6,031 nucleotides of DNA from Bacteroidales bacterium (lineage in GTDB: Bacteria > Bacteroidota > Bacteroidia > Bacteroidales > WCHB1-69), in the NCBI GenBank assembly GCA_031272415.1, contig JAISTU010000073.1:1-6031 (forward strand). The letters run 5' to 3'. The position numbers were made by a program, and so were the translations under genes. Below are positions 5,951 through 6,031 of the stretch, piece after piece; the stretch's first letter is position 1, and each line of letters starts with the position of its first letter. Below the pieces are notes generated by a model. The model worked only from the letters and a program-made list of their open reading frames with translations, searched no databases and was not told the DNA's origin.

Positions 5951-6031
5951 AGAATATAGGTAGAATTGTCCAAGAGACACGGAATAAATTAACAATTATG
6001 GCAGGTTTGGCATTCGCATTCTTTTTTGCAC
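5947..6031 (+). CDS. N-terminus of a probable exported protein, truncated by window edge
   Basis: Only 28 codons are visible and the frame stays open to the end. The start ATG at 5947 is the first in frame after a TAA at 5926-5928; a second in-frame ATG is codon 18 (5998-6000). The peptide MKNIGRIVQETRNKLTIMAG continues into LAFAFFFA. It has a basic n-region (K2, R6, R12, K15) and then a hydrophobic core from about residue 15, as in a Sec signal peptide or a signal anchor. Any cleavage site or lipobox cysteine lies beyond the edge. It is divergent from porU and has its own -7 promoter match. In Flavobacterium johnsoniae the gliding/T9SS lipoprotein gene gldJ neighbours porU and porV, so GldJ or another T9SS-linked envelope protein is a candidate by position only. 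Confidence 0.65.
   Translation, partial: MKNIGRIVQETRNKLTIMAGLAFAFFFA

Overview
The window looks like chromosomal DNA from a Bacteroidota (Bacteroidetes) species. Three things point there: two core genes of the phylum-restricted type IX secretion system (T9SS), AT-rich intergenic DNA without clear Shine-Dalgarno sites, and two perfect matches to the Bacteroidota -7 promoter consensus TAnnTTTG. I cannot place it below phylum from sequence alone.

Layout: three complete genes run leftward on the minus strand in the transcription order porU (1864-5691), porV (518-1777), ispF (5-514). PorU is the gingipain-family (peptidase C25) sortase that removes the C-terminal sorting signal from T9SS cargo and attaches the cargo to the cell surface. 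PorV is the outer-membrane beta-barrel partner that carries cargo from the translocon to PorU. IspF is the MEP-pathway cyclodiphosphate synthase and starts 3 bp after the porV stop, so it is probably translated from the same message. An 86-bp gap between porU and porV carries its own promoter candidate, so porV-ispF may be transcribed both by read-through and independently.

The left edge (1-49) is a seven-copy heptanucleotide tandem repeat that runs into the 3' end of ispF and supplies its last 14 codons. To the right of porU, a 255-bp divergent intergenic region (5692-5946) holds an 11-bp tandem direct repeat, a rightward -7 promoter match and a 9-codon mini-ORF. The mini-ORF stop overlaps the start of a rightward gene that is cut by the window edge. 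Only the signal-peptide-like N-terminus of that gene is visible. By comparison with Flavobacterium, where gldJ adjoins porU and porV, it could be a secreted or lipoprotein T9SS/gliding component, but the visible sequence does not prove this.

No RNA gene, CRISPR array, insertion sequence or phage element is visible. I see no wholly new system. The points most worth a second look are the repeat-derived tail of IspF, the shared promoter and leader layout of porV and the divergent gene, the direct repeat upstream of the latter, and the adjacent cysteine pair at the PorU active site.
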